The notes beneath the pieces were generated by a model. The model ran no database searches and was not told the origin of the DNA. It saw only the letters and a list, made by a program, of their open reading frames with translations. Positions 47,916 to 59,078 of a stretch of DNA of 64,000 nucleotides are shown one piece after another. Source of the DNA: Paraphysomonas bandaiensis (Eukaryota; Chrysophyceae). Where the stretch lies: contig CBFFRP010000058.1 of the NCBI GenBank assembly GCA_965644295.1, forward strand, positions 239,561 to 303,560, written 5' to 3'. Positions within the stretch are counted from its first letter, which is position 1. The number at the start of each line of letters is the position of its first letter. A program made the translations under genes and the position numbers.

Positions 47916-49178
47916 AGAGAAAGAAGCCCCTGACATAAATATGATGAGATACACTACAAAATATGAAGTAGAAACTTTACAAAGAGTAGATCCGTGTTTT
48001 TTATGATTCTGTACTGTAATTTTGTAATTTACTGTTCAATGATGGATGTTACCAAAAGATATCTGTTACATGAGGCCAAGTATAATATAAGCGAAGTTTC
48101 AGTTCTAATGTTTACAATGATTCTCTCTGTTGCTCTCAGGGCCTGGCAATTATAATGGCAATAATTAAAAATGTCCCGACAATTAAGAAGATACGTACTC
48201 TAAGGAGTAGAGGGAAGGTCTGTAAATTTCATTTACATTTTGATTATCAGATTAATCAGTATAATAATCGAGATCGCATATATATATATTAGACAACTTG
48301 ATTTTAGGTTTAAAATATGGGATGCATTGTGTAGTCAAAATGGATGCCTAAGATTTAAACGTAGTCAAAATGGTTCAATTTTTGTGACACGGATTTTAGT
48401 GTAACGGCCTTGTCAAGTTAATGATAAAACTCGTCATAAATTCCATAAATTTCATAATTAAACTAATACCTTCAGACAGAATATTATAGGACCATATGAC
48501 GATCGCGTTGAGAGACGAAGGTTAAAGGACTTATAAACTATAAACGTCCTTCCCTGATGAACTCCTGCCCTTTCCAATTGTTTCTCCAACTTTCTGCCAC
48601 CTTCTAATTGACAATTATTTTTACATTTTTGTTTGATCGTAGTCATAAGACTTCATTGTCCTCTACTTATAAGGCATAGGTATAGTTGAGAAGGATTTAT
48701 GGTGTTTTTTATAAGTAAAATGGACTCTTGAGTTGTAGCAACGAGGTAATTCAACCATTTTGACAAGGTTGAATATAACTTGTCTCTAAATATATCGACA
48801 ATGCATGAGAAGTGTAACAAGAAGTAAGTAACAAGCACTGCTGGACAATTAAATTAGTCCTAAAAAAAGAACTGACACTATTTAGTAATAAGTCGTAAGT
48901 TCACCGCTAACAGTTGTCTGCTTTGATGTTAACTTTCTACAGATAACGGATAACATCTCAGCATCGCCATATAGACTATAAGACTCCTACACGTCACTCA
49001 TAACACGGCATCACACTTAAAACACCCACGACAGTAGACTCCTGTAAATAAGAAAAAATATAACACTCAGAAAATAGGGAACACATGGAAAAATTGTAAC
49101 ACGCGAATGACAATCAAAGAAGGTGTACACCGGTGTCAAACACAACAAATATATAGAGCACTGTCATAAAGAACATAC
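47916..49178. other. AT-rich intergenic region with possible transposon debris
   Basis: CAGGGCCTGG followed by caattataatggcaataatt at 48137-48166 resembles a hAT left end. cgtagtcaaaatgg-type sequence is repeated near 48332 and 48360. Short ORFs (48458-48838, minus) have no family signature. A splice-like acceptor (ttcttatttacag) near 49040 on the minus strand may belong to the neighbouring GPCR gene. Confidence 0.4.
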
Positions 49179-50998
49179 TCACCCCACGAGATCTGTCTCC
49201 GCATCTTCCTCGTCATCCTCACTGGAACTGTCTTCGTCCTCGTTGTCTGCATTGAAAATACTATCCCGCTCGCTTGCCACACTGCGCACACTTATATCAC
49301 TCCCACGTCCACCTTGCTGCAGTACACTCTCCCTCTGATCAAGTGGTACATGAGGTGTGTAAATACTCTCTACCGGGACTCCGTCTTTAGTTTGAGCGGA
49401 TTCCACATCATTAACACCAGTGGTAGCACTACCGCCCTCACGACTTTGAAAACTCTGTGCAGTGGGTATATCGTCCCTGGCGTCAAAATACTCGTCATCC
49501 GAAGCTGTTCATGAAATATTAGAAGTATTATTTCAAGTTCACTCGCACTTTCTAATATATTGCATAGGGTTAAATATGAGACAGTTTCCTACCTGTAGAT
49601 ATGGCTTCGTTTTCCTGATTATTACTAAACGCAACGTCTGAGGTCTTTGGATGCTTATCGTTGCTACGTGGTGCGCTACAATTAGCAAACTTTACCTCGC
49701 GCTTAGGGTCTTGCTCTGCGGTTCGATCTAAGGGTACGGTGCGGCTGATCATCTTACCATCGGTCCTATCTACAATACAGGGTCCCCTCGCTGCTCGGCG
49801 CTGTCTACTATTTAATAGCGGCTCTTTCATCCCACCGTGGTCCTTGATATTTAGGTCGGGGCGAGATTCATATAACAAGGCTTTATCCTCTCGACTCAAA
49901 CGGCGATAACGGTATACTGTGCGTTTATCTTTCGATATATCGGCATTTGTTTTCTCGGCATTTTCGAACATAACTGTTTTCTCCCTGGAACTACGTCTCA
50001 GATTCGTATCCGCAGTCACACCCACACAAAAACCCAGACCCATCAATTGCATAGCCCGACGGAAAGAACGGTTTAGATGAGGATCCTGCGTTTCAGCAGG
50101 GGCAAGTTAGACAATACAATGAACGTATCATTATTGCATACAGTTACAAGTTATATATAAAAGTACAATACGATGAGCTCACCTGCATTCCAAATACAAG
50201 GAAATTGAAAAAACCCGTCGTGTATAGTAGTATACGCGATAAGACCTCCAATAGAGGACTATGAATGCCACATATTTCTAGGATGTAAAATGCAATCGTC
50301 GGTGCCCAGCAAAGCATACACACAACGATGTAGTGGTACATAACTCGTTTTCTACGTTTGCGCACACTACGCGGAAATGCGCGTGACGACATACATTTAC
50401 GCACTTGAAAAAAAGCGTATACATTGATAGAAAACCCAATGGCTATCGGGATTAGTTCTGTAAACATGACCTCGTACCACTTTCCAAGTTTTTCATAGTC
50501 GGGCTCGCAACCAAGACTGTGTTCGCCGGTGTGTTGCTTTATGATTGCTAATAGTGCTCCAGGGATCGCAAAAACATAAACAAATGCAAAATAAGCATAA
50601 TCATAGTATCGTGATTCTTCTACTTCAGTTAGCCATTTGCGTTTACTGCAAGCTTGTACTGCCTCGAAAGCAATCACACAAGTCCATAACAAACTAGATA
50701 ATCTCGATAATGTTACTAGTGGACTGCATACATAACATACTCCAACAGGAACTTTACCAGGATCACCATAATCACCTGTAAATACCCAAAATAATGCTTG
50801 TATAAGACTTGCACTAAACCATAAGCAATCTGTCATAGCTAAGTTTAATATAAGACGAGCTGCACGTGGTTTAGTAGAAGTTGTCTTGACTAACAAGAAG
50901 GATATGATGACCATTAATGAGCCAATCAGTGAAAGAGCACTACAAAGAGCTGTTCCAAATGTATCTAATCTAGTTACAAGATTATCTGTTAGTTTCAT
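49179..50998 (-). CDS. cAMP-receptor-like G-protein-coupled receptor
   Basis: Three exons (50998-50183, 50085-49593, 49504-49179) join to 544 residues. Exon 1 encodes seven hydrophobic helices with the pattern of the Dictyostelium cAR/CRL class: LILNLAMTDCLWFSASLIQA, a conserved Cys pair (GVCYVCSPL and GCEPDYEKLGKWYE), VMYHYIVVCMLCWAPTIAFY, and FFNFLVFGMQ running into DPHLNRSFRRA after the intron. The long tail is basic, then acidic and Ser-rich (DNEDEDSSSEDDEEDAETD), likely for regulation and phosphorylation. The end is ambiguous: the stop TGA overlaps a good splice donor (GTGAGT), and splicing to an acceptor near 49044 would replace it with GSLLSWVF and a stop. Ligand unknown. Confidence 0.88.
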
Positions 50999-51446
50999 TA
51001 TGTATATATGTGTATATATGTATATATATGTGTATGTATGTAGATGTATGTGTGTGTATGTATAGAGGGGGATTGTATGGATATGAGACGATAGAGGTGA
51101 GGAGAGAGGGGAGGATGGGGTTAGGAGAAGAGGAAAGATGTGTGTGAAGTGTTTTTCTGTTATGTTATATATGCATTAATGGGATAGAATCAACTAACTG
51201 ATATATGGATATATATAGACATGGATGTGTATATATGTGTGTATATATGTGTGTATATATGTGTATGTATATACACTGCACAGCAGTATGCATATATAGA
51301 CGTGTGTCCATCTGTATATAATACATACATATACTGCTGTACTGCTGGATATGAGTATAGTGTATTGCCTGTATGTACAGCAGTACATATGCATCTTATA
51401 TCCTATCCAGATATCTGTACAGTCGCATCATGGTGAATCCACGATT
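50999..51446. other. Low-complexity 5' flank of the GPCR gene
   Basis: GTAT/TATG-rich and G-rich low-complexity sequence lies upstream of the GPCR start. No gene is visible. Confidence 0.45.
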
Positions 51447-51540
51447 AGAAAACTCAGGGTTTTGTTGAAAAACACAGGTTTAAAAACTATAGGTTTATAT
51501 ATAAATCGGGGAGTTTATGAAAAAATCCCCGTATCGTCAC
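51447..51540 (-). repeat. Dispersed element family 3, copy 1 (inverted)
   Basis: Read on the minus strand it contains ATACGGGGATTTTTTCATAA, CCCCGATTTATATATAAACC and TATAGTTTTTAAA, matching 55597-55695 closely and 55244-55340 more loosely. Confidence 0.65.
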
Positions 51541-51641
51541 TATAACGCAGCCATCCTGGACAGAATTTCATCTATTTTTAATTTTTACAATAAAATCTCT
51601 GTTTTTTGTCAGGTAAATGCACTGGGCTGTGAAGCAAGCGC

Positions 51642-51778
51642 TTTGTGTATTTTTGTTCGAAAATGCCTCATATATTGAGACATTAATTATGTGTCTTACA
51701 GCCGTAGTTTTGCGGCACTTATATAGAATATTTTTACTTCAATTTATTCCCGAAAAATTAGATGCTGACTGCCGATAC
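51642..51778 (+). repeat. Dispersed element family 1, copy D
   Basis: This is the most diverged of the four copies but keeps the ordered blocks TTTTTGTTC, ATATTGAGACA, AGCCGTAGTT, TTCAATTTATTCCCGAAAAA and GATGCTGACTGCCGATAC. It lies in the gap between the GPCR gene and the decayed hAT element. Confidence 0.75.
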
Positions 51779-52272
51779 AAGCAATGCATGCATTAAACAT
51801 TGACACAAGTCACAAATGACTGTATAAAGTTAATAGTATGATATTTCATGTGTGAGTATATTGTCCCGAAAGTTGTTAATGCATAAAAAGAAGAGGACAT
51901 CCTTGATCAAACAGCTCATGAAGCAATCTCGAGTATCCAGTGAGGATCGTATCTTTGCAAGAAGAAATATCTACAAACCGATTGATGGAAGATGACTTGG
52001 AGTGTTTGATGATCTCCTTTTGATAGTTGACTCATCATTGTGGTTTCTCTATAATTGTGTAATATAATGAAATCACATACATTAAATGCAAGATTATATG
52101 CATCATACAGTTAGATCATGTATGTGTTAATTATTAGTCAATTGTAATAAACAAAGTTGTGTATTTAAAACTGACATTGACAAACGCTTCATTATAACTA
52201 ACGTGTATAATATTGTAACAACATATATTATATAATATATATGGTTCTCGCACGCATATAAGTTATACATAA
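51779..52272. other. Unassigned intergenic DNA
   Basis: A short coding-like stretch near 51885-52000 (QLMKQSRVSSEDRIFARRNI) has no recognised family and may be transposon debris. The rest is AT-rich. Confidence 0.35.
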
Positions 52273-53306
52273 TAGGTCTGCGTATCAATTAATTGCCAAT
52301 AGCATGAAGCACTTGCATATCACAACCAATAATGTTGAAAGGTTGTTCAGTAGACAATTATAATTGCAATTATTACTTGTTGTCTCAGTTTCAATCATTG
52401 CAATTAATGACATAAGTAATTCTAAATGCAAATCAGCCACAACAATCTTAGCTCTACTGAACAACCTTTCAACCGTATTGGTTGTGATATGTAAGTGCTT
52501 CATGCAGCGGTAACGAGTTTGCTAGTGAAGACGTGCTCGCTTCCGCTGCCTGCTACTATCAATCTAAAGGTTGCGCTGTGTCGTCATTCTGAACTAGACT
52601 ATCACTGCCATCCATCCATCAACTATCAATTGATCATTGGAAGCATTGTTTTGATCTTGCATTCGACCTCTAAGTCCAAAACTTCCATATATACGTCATC
52701 AATGTTGATTTCGAAATATTACTCAACCCGGTGTTCTGTCGTGTCAATGGTTTTTCCACGAAAGAAAAAGGAAGATCATTTATTATCACCCACTCCAAAA
52801 GTGGTATGCATTCCACGCTTAAGGTGATACTTTGCCCTTGGCATATTTATCCACCACCTTGCTGGGCAGCCAAAACTTTATCTTTCTACCCCTCGTGCTT
52901 GATAGGATGTTGCGACATGTTTGCTCCACCCAAAACCTTTCTTTCGTTTCAGAGCACTTCCGGAATTGCCAAGTCTCTATTATTGCAACCTCTTCGTTAT
53001 TATCATTTATTTTCTCAAAGAACACTCGTGCAATGACTTCTGGTGCCAGCTTATTGCTCCTATCGCCAATTATTTAAGTGAATTATTATGTATGATAATC
53101 CTATGGATATTATAGTCTTATAGTCCTCAATCAATCTTCAATTTTTCTCGTAAATATTGCCGTTTTTTAACAACTCTCAATTGAAGCTAGCTGGAGGCAA
53201 TTATAATTGCAAGCATGATTCGATGTCCCAATTTCAATTATTGCAATTGTAATTGACAATTAATTGCAATTAATTGAAAATCAATTAAGTTGATACGCAG
53301 CCCTTG
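52273..53306 (-). mobile_element. Decayed hAT transposon with transposase fragments
   Basis: The ends resemble inverted hAT termini: AGGTCTGCGTATCAATTAAT on the left and the inverse complement of AGGGCTGCGTATCAACTTAA on the right. The minus strand carries dead pieces of a transposase. One, near 52840-53025, reads IIETWQFRKCSETKERFW and may be a BED-type region. Another, near 52700-52800, reads LEWVIINDLPFSFVEKPLTR, a typical hAT motif. A third, at 52503-52285, reads TTNTVERLFSRAKIVVADLH, the dimerisation region. Inverted arms of 51 bp (52302-52352 and 52454-52504) with three mismatches flank a 101-bp centre. No clear 8-bp target duplication was found. Confidence 0.7.
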
Positions 53307-53658
53307 TATTAAAGTGTGTTATTTTGGACACAAATCAGGAATATAATGATTTCAACGTTATGAGTATTCTTTGACTTTGTCGTCGTGCTGGTTTATTATA
53401 TTATAAATACCTCACACATAGACAAGAAAATAGTTCCTTACACATACTGCAACATACTGAGTGTCATAGTGCGTCACTTGAATTAAAAACAAAACAAAAA
53501 CAAGATGCAATAAAATGTTATAATTTTTCCACATACGAATTAGTAGAGAGGGTCCAAGCTACGAAGCATAGTAGCAAATACATTCAACGAACATAGAGGG
53601 CACAGTGAACAAATCTAAATTACCAACTTCAACACATCTCCACATATTGCATGCGTAC
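53307..53658. other. Unassigned 3' flank of ankyrin gene
   Basis: AT-rich sequence between the decayed hAT element and the ankyrin gene. No feature is seen. Confidence 0.4.
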
Positions 53659-55108
53659 TCAATGTTGTATACTCCATGGACATGGAGGGTCCTGTGAACG
53701 AAGCCATCTCAGAACATCCAAGTGGCCTTTCCTAGCAGCAAAAACTGTGGTTTCTTCATCCCATGGACATGGAGGGTCCTGTGAACGAAGCCACTTCAGA
53801 ACATCTAAGTGGCCATGCAGAGCAGCAGCACGGCAAGAGAGTTCACCCCATGGACATGGAGGATCCTGTGAACGAAGCCATCTCAGAACATCCAAGTGGC
53901 CTTTCCTAGCAGACAGCAACTGTGGTTTCGTCATCCCATGGACATGGAGGGTCCTGTGAACGAAGCCACTTCAGAACATCCAAGTGGCCACCTCCTGCAG
54001 CAGCACGACAAGTCGCTCTATCCCATGGACATGGAGGGTCCTGTGAACGAAGCCATCTCAGAACATCCAAGTGGCCATTCTTAGCAGCAGCAAATGTGGT
54101 TTCATCCCATGGACATGGAGGGTCCTGTGAACGAAGCCACTTCAGAACATCCAAGTGGCCACCTCCTGCAGCAGCACGGCAAGTGAGTTCACCCCATGGA
54201 CATGGAGGATCCTGTGAACGAAGCCACTTCAGAACATCCAAGTGGCCACCACCAGCAGCAGCATAGCACGCGTGTACTCTCCATAGACATGGAAAGTCCC
54301 GAGAACGAAGCCACTTCAGAACATCCAAGTGTCCATTCCTAGCAGCAACAGTACAGCAAGAGTGTTCATTCCACGACCATGAAGCGCCCTGTGAACGAAG
54401 CCACTTCAGAACATCCAAGTGTCCATTCCTAGCAGCAGCAATTTTAATTTCTTCATCCCATGGACATGGAGGGTCCTGTGAACGAACCCACTTCAGAACA
54501 TCCAAGTGTCCACCTCCTGCAGCAGCACGACAAGTCGCTCTATCCCATGGACATGGAGGGTCCTGTGAACGAAGCCAGCTCAGAATACCCAAGTGCCCAC
54601 CCTCAGCAGCAGCACTGCAAGTCCATTCACTCCATGGACATGGAGGGTCCTGTGAACGAAGCCACTTCAGAACATCCAAGTGGCCATTCTTAGCAGCTAC
54701 AGTACAGCAAGTGTATCCACTCCACGAACATGGAGGGTCCTGTGAACGAAGCCACTTCAGAACATCCAAGTGGCCACCACCAGCAGCAGCATAGAACGCG
54801 TGTGCACTCCATGGACGTGGTGGGTTGATATGTGTGTATAAGTATTTCATTTGCTGTAGTCTGCCGTATAGTGCACATGTATTCATTAGCAGTGTGTGTG
54901 GGCAGCCCATAGCCAGAGCCCATGAGACCATTGAGTTGGTCATACAGTAGTGAGATGCATGTGACTCAAGTCTCTCTCTGCTCTTATCAGTGTAGACTAT
55001 ATCGTGAAGTCTCTTACTAGTCATGACCACAGGAAGAAGAGCTGCGTGTGGGATCATAGAGACGATGAGACGCAACACATCATCGTTAAGATCAGATACA
55101 TTCAACAT
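53659..55108 (-). pseudogene. F-box-like / ankyrin-repeat gene with a frameshift
   Basis: The frame from 55108 encodes an F-box-like start (LNDDVLRLIVSMIPHAALLP), then about 12 repeats of the type GHLDVLKWLRSQDPPCPW, and meets a TAG at 53906. The same repeat continues in another frame (53934-53659) for about three more units, ending SIQH. The break lies in a repeat reading DDETTVAVC where others read DEETTVFAARKGHLDV, so a small indel has shifted the frame. The first frame alone gives 400 residues and may still make a protein. Repeats are nearly identical in DNA (84-87 bp), showing recent expansion. Such ankyrin families are large in stramenopiles. An assembly error is also possible. Confidence 0.75.
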
Positions 55109-55243
55109 ATCAACACTGATTCATAGTAGGCTAATGGAGTGTATATACAGCAGATGATTATGAGATGGAGGAGTGTGTGTATATGTATATACATATATAC
55201 ATGTACATGTGTATATGAGATGGATATACGTAGTAAGATATTG
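55109..55243. other. 5' flank of the ankyrin gene
   Basis: Low-complexity GTATAT-rich DNA with no feature identified. Confidence 0.35.
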
Positions 55244-55340
55244 TGGTGGACGATTTTAGGCTTGGTACAGGGATTTATGTATAAAATCCATGATTTACTC
55301 TATAAATCTACAGTTTTAAATGCAAAACCCCTATTTTGTG
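55244..55340 (+). repeat. Dispersed element family 3, copy 2
   Basis: It shares gtgga-gat-ttaaggcttggtac, gggattt, ataaaatcc, cagttttaaatg and aaaacccctattttgt, in order, with the copy about 350 bp downstream (55597-55695). Confidence 0.75.
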
Positions 55341-55596
55341 AAAAAATTGATTTAAATGTATGCAGTACAGTCAGTTCTCGATATCGTCAATGGATTGTAC
55401 CATAGGGTTACAATTTCCAATAACGGACATTTTTACCATAGAAAAACCGGGTTTTATTTTTACAAAACCCCAGGTTTATTTATAAAAAGCCAGTTTTTGT
55501 TTAAAAATTCAGATATTTTGCATAAAACTCAGTTTTTGGATATACAGCAGTCTCTTCGCGTTATGGTGGACGACATATGGTGGATATGCTCGTTAC
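55341..55596. other. Possible pogo/Tigger-like terminal sequences
   Basis: cagttctcgatatcgtcaat near 55370 and cagtctcttcgcgttatggt near 55548 resemble the CAGT-CTCG-TAT start of some Tc1/mariner (pogo/Tigger) termini. Repeated AAAACCCC-like motifs lie between them. No coding sequence is present. The similarity is short and from memory. Confidence 0.3.
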
Positions 55597-55695
55597 AGTG
55601 GATGAATTAAGGCTTGGTACGGGGATTTTCGCATAAAATCCCCCGATTTATATATAAACCTATAGTTTTAAATGAAAACCCCTATTTTGTTTGAT
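55597..55695 (+). repeat. Dispersed element family 3, copy 3
   Basis: Closest match to 51447-51540 (inverted) and 55244-55340. Core blocks are GGCTTGGTACGGGGATTTTC, CCCCCGATTTATATATAAAC and CTATAGTTTTAAATGAAAAC. Confidence 0.75.
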
Positions 55696-55919
55696 TTTAG
55701 TGAAAACCATAGCGCGATGTGACTGTATAGTGTACGTATAGTATACTGTATACACTACGTTCATATATACACACATAGTATATATACATACATATGTATG
55801 TCTGTGAGTGCCATATACACACACACAGCATATGATACACATATATATACATACACTGCTGTGATGCACTGGGAACCCACACCAACTATAAACCAGGCTA
55901 AACTATTCAAGAAGTCGAT
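55696..55919. other. 5' flank of the AIRIM-like gene
   Basis: ATAC-rich low complexity. No feature is identified. Confidence 0.35.
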
Positions 55920-56819
55920 ATGAAAGCTAAGTTACATGGTAAAGCTAAGTATCAGGTGCAAAACTTCAACAAAGTGGTAAGTAACACACACACATACACA
56001 CATATACACATACATATACACATACATACACATATACATATACACATAGATATATACACATAGAGAGATAGTTATCCACATATATATACAGTATCTCAAT
56101 AACATTATCTTGTAGTGCACTCATTGGCGTCATGACTGCGATCAAATTACTTTATTACTACAACAATTAAATCAATTAGCTTCCACATTAAACAGTATTA
56201 CTAATATAGCCTCATCCAACAAGATGGATGATTTGAGAATGATATTCCCGGGAATAATGGATCGTCTAACCGGTTCAGTTATCACTGAGATTGAGGATAC
56301 GAGTAATCAAATAAAGAGTTTTATGTATGTTTTGTGGTGTATATGAACTTGACGTTGACGTTTCTAGCAGGCGATCTTTGGGTGATGTGGAGGCTGCGAT
56401 GAAACAAGCAGCCCTTGAATCACGCTCGCTCTGCGCAGATAAGGTGGGAGTCTGTCGCTTTGTAAACTTTTCTTCGTACTTTATTCCGTGCTTAGCTGCG
56501 ATATATGTGTGTATCGCATATAGATTATCACATGCTATCCTTTCCCTATTTATAAAATACCCTTTTTTAAATAAGTATTTTCACTGTGTAGGGGAGGGAC
56601 TTAGTGCAAGCCTCTGAGGACAATGATGGCGGAGGTCTGGATATGCTGCTCCACATTCAGCGAGCTCAGGCAAAATATAGTTCTGACTACTATGCGAAGA
56701 GTATCTTAATCGATAAGCTCTTTGGCGAGAATTCCGATGGCGCATCAAAAGATAGCTATTGGGTGAAGTGTGATGTTATCAAAGAGGTTCTTGAGCAGTG
56801 GAATAATGATATCGCATAA
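55920..56819 (+). CDS. AIRIM (C1orf109)-like ribosome-maturation factor candidate
   Basis: Four exons (55920-55976, 56116-56324, 56368-56443, 56592-56819) join to 189 residues. The order of motifs resembles animal AIRIM/C1orf109, which works with the SPATA5 (AFG2) ATPases in ribosome maturation: a Trp and Cys in HWRHDCDQITLLLQQLNQLA; a short FPGIMDRLTG block (FP-L--RL in AIRIM); an amphipathic helix; and GLDMLLHIQRAQAKYSSDYYA before a Trp-rich end (LEQWNNDIA), matching ML-WLQDIERHYRKSYL. The identity is low and the call comes from pattern alone. All introns have GT-AG ends; the first is (ACAC/ACAT)-rich. A nearby set of possible exons follows downstream on the same strand. Confidence 0.5.
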
Positions 56820-56828
56820 ACTAGTTGG

Positions 56829-57457
56829 ATGTAGTGCACGTTATTGTTCAGGTAAATACTTAGTAAATAATGTATGATAGTACTTTGTTATTAATTGCAG
56901 CCGTTGGTTAGAACTCATTTTGTGAAGCTAAATCTTATGGGTTGTAGAGGCGATATACTACAAAATTATAAACTAAAAGTTATGATTTCAGACGATATAA
57001 CTCTTGCAAGCATCCCTAAAGCTTCAACACAAGATATACTGCGTTGCACCACTTGCGATATACATTAATTATTTTATTCCATATAATAATACACGTGGGT
57101 TCTCTAACATCTAACCTTATCGTCCAAACAAAAAACAAGTCATGTCGACTTTGCTTCAATGTTGTCGGAATCGCACCTAGACGTATGCTCTGGAGCAGAA
57201 GTGTCGGTAAGATTCACCCTGGTAAAGTGTATGTTTTCTATCCATTACTCGAGACAGATTTTTTAAATTGTGAGTAAGAAAACATAATAGCTAGTTGTGC
57301 GGTGTACACCACTTGCAGATGTACAGTATTCCCCTCCAATTCATCCCATGGTGGACCAGTCTCTGTATTGCTGTTTACTTTCTCATTTCTTATTTCCAGC
57401 CTTGAAAAATACTTGCACAATCGTCACAACTACAATGATGAAGAAAGAGATACATAG
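56829..57457 (+). other. Possible additional gene or exons, OB-fold-like
   Basis: A good GT-AG intron (56852-56900) joins LDVVHVIVQ to PLVRTHFVKLNLMGCRGDIL, followed by QNYKLKVMISDDITLASI, which looks like an OB-fold core. Further coding-like pieces are FASMLSESHLDVCSGAEVSV (about 57150-57215) and, after an acceptor at 57399, LEKYLHNRHNYNDEERDT with a stop at 57457. I could not join all pieces into one frame or find the start. It may be a separate gene whose end overlaps the minus-strand gene that stops at 57383, or decayed sequence. Confidence 0.35.
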
Positions 57458-58725
57458 TAAAATGGAAAATCCATCGTCAAAACTAAACGACGATGACACG
57501 CTGTTTATGAGTTGTAAGCCTTTATAATTCTCCGCGATAGGTTGGTATCTATAGTCTAGTTTATCTATGACAGTTTTTTTATGTACAATTTGCTCAGAGA
57601 TGGCTACTCTTCTCAATCTACGGGCAGACATGGCAGCCATTTGATCATCACTGGATGGTCTGACATATCCTAGACTCTTCATGAAAGGCTGAAGTTGCTG
57701 GATAATTCTCGATGTAGCATCCGGCGGAGGAACATCAAAGAGACAAAGTGCCTGAAAGGGCAACCCTGTTTGTAATGCAAAGTTTATATTTGATATCTGC
57801 AGATTAGAAAATTCTCGAGCTAAAAAGGACATCTTCTCATCTGTCGAAGATGTCAACTCATTATTCGCATCCAGGTACTGAGATAGAGACTGGAAATTGT
57901 CAGAAACATAGCCACCTTTCATCAAACACCCTGTCAATCATATCTATCAGTGTGGAAACCTTTCTAATCGGAGAACAGAACATTTATAAACCAAACAATC
58001 AGTTTATACACACCTATCCAATCAAATCCATGTCGTACACCTTCTTCATTCCATAAAGATGGATGACATATGAGTGTATTAGAGTGTTGTGTTACTCGTC
58101 GATGAACCCACTCAATTGGATCACGTAATGTGATGAGTATACCGATATTACTCCCTGTATGTATATATGGTCCATCTAATCTCTTATTATATGTATGATG
58201 TGTATCATGCGATGAGAGTAATGTCATCATCTCAATAAAGATAACATCAATTGGAGAATCAGTAATAAATTCATAGTATTGTGATGTTATATGTATAGCT
58301 TGATATAATGATTGTAATAATACTTTACTCATACATGATTTCGTCTTATGTGTATGTAATACGCATGTAGTTAATTGTACAAGCCAATCTTTTAATAGAT
58401 ATAATTGTGAGAGATGTTTGTTAGGGATGTTACAGACAAGACGATAATGTAATGATTTCATATGATAATAATCACAATAGAGTTTATATATATAACGTGT
58501 ACCTGTACTACCTGATCCTATATTTATAACACGTATAGATGATGTATGTATAGATGGTGTATGTATAGATGGTGTAGTGATGGTATGGTTTATATATGAG
58601 GGTGAAGGTAAGGAGGGTGTGTGTGATGTAGTAGTAGTTGGGTGGAGTAAAGAAGTGAAGTGATGACATGAACTATTAAGTTCAATCGAGTGAAATGAAG
58701 TATATGTATGTGGATTGTTAGACAT
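57383..58725 (-). CDS. P-loop sulfotransferase-like protein with C-terminal membrane anchor
   Basis: Two exons (58725-58014 and 57930-57383; 83-nt intron) join to 419 residues. The N-terminus is Ser/Thr/His-rich low complexity. RVINIGSGSTGTRYIYKLYC then resembles the 5'-phosphosulfate loop of sulfotransferases. About 140 residues later LITLRDPIEWVHRRV matches the 3'-phosphate (RDP--W) motif. NEEGVRHGFDWIG lies just before the intron. The C-terminal half is helical and ends in one strong membrane segment (ILLCISFFIIVVVTIVQVFF) with a short basic tail. A C-terminal anchor is unusual for Golgi sulfotransferases, which normally have an N-terminal one. Function inferred from two motifs only; substrate unknown. 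Confidence 0.6.
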
Positions 58726-58800
58726 TAGTTGAAGTGTATTGTTCGATGGTTAAGTTATGTGAAGTGTGGATATATGCAGAGATATCAAAGCTACATGTAC

Positions 58801-59078
58801 CTACATACGTACCTACATACATACATACATACGTACATACATACATACATACATACATACATACATACATACATACATACATACATACATACATACATAC
58901 ATACATACATACATACATACATACATACATACGTACATACATACATACATACATACATACATACATACATACATACATACATACATACATACATACATAC
59001 ATACATACATACATACATACATACATACATACATACATACATACATACATACATACATACATACATACATACATACAC
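58801..59078. repeat. (ACAT)n microsatellite
   Basis: About 275 bp of ACAT with a few ACGT variants, starting about 75 bp upstream of the sulfotransferase-like gene start. It is stop-free in all frames, so the ORFs in it are spurious. Confidence 0.95.

Noticed and set aside
53659-54800. CRISPR-like look of regularly spaced near-identical repeats
   Set aside because: The units are 84-87 bp, in frame, and encode ankyrin repeats throughout. There are no variable spacers, and the host is eukaryotic.
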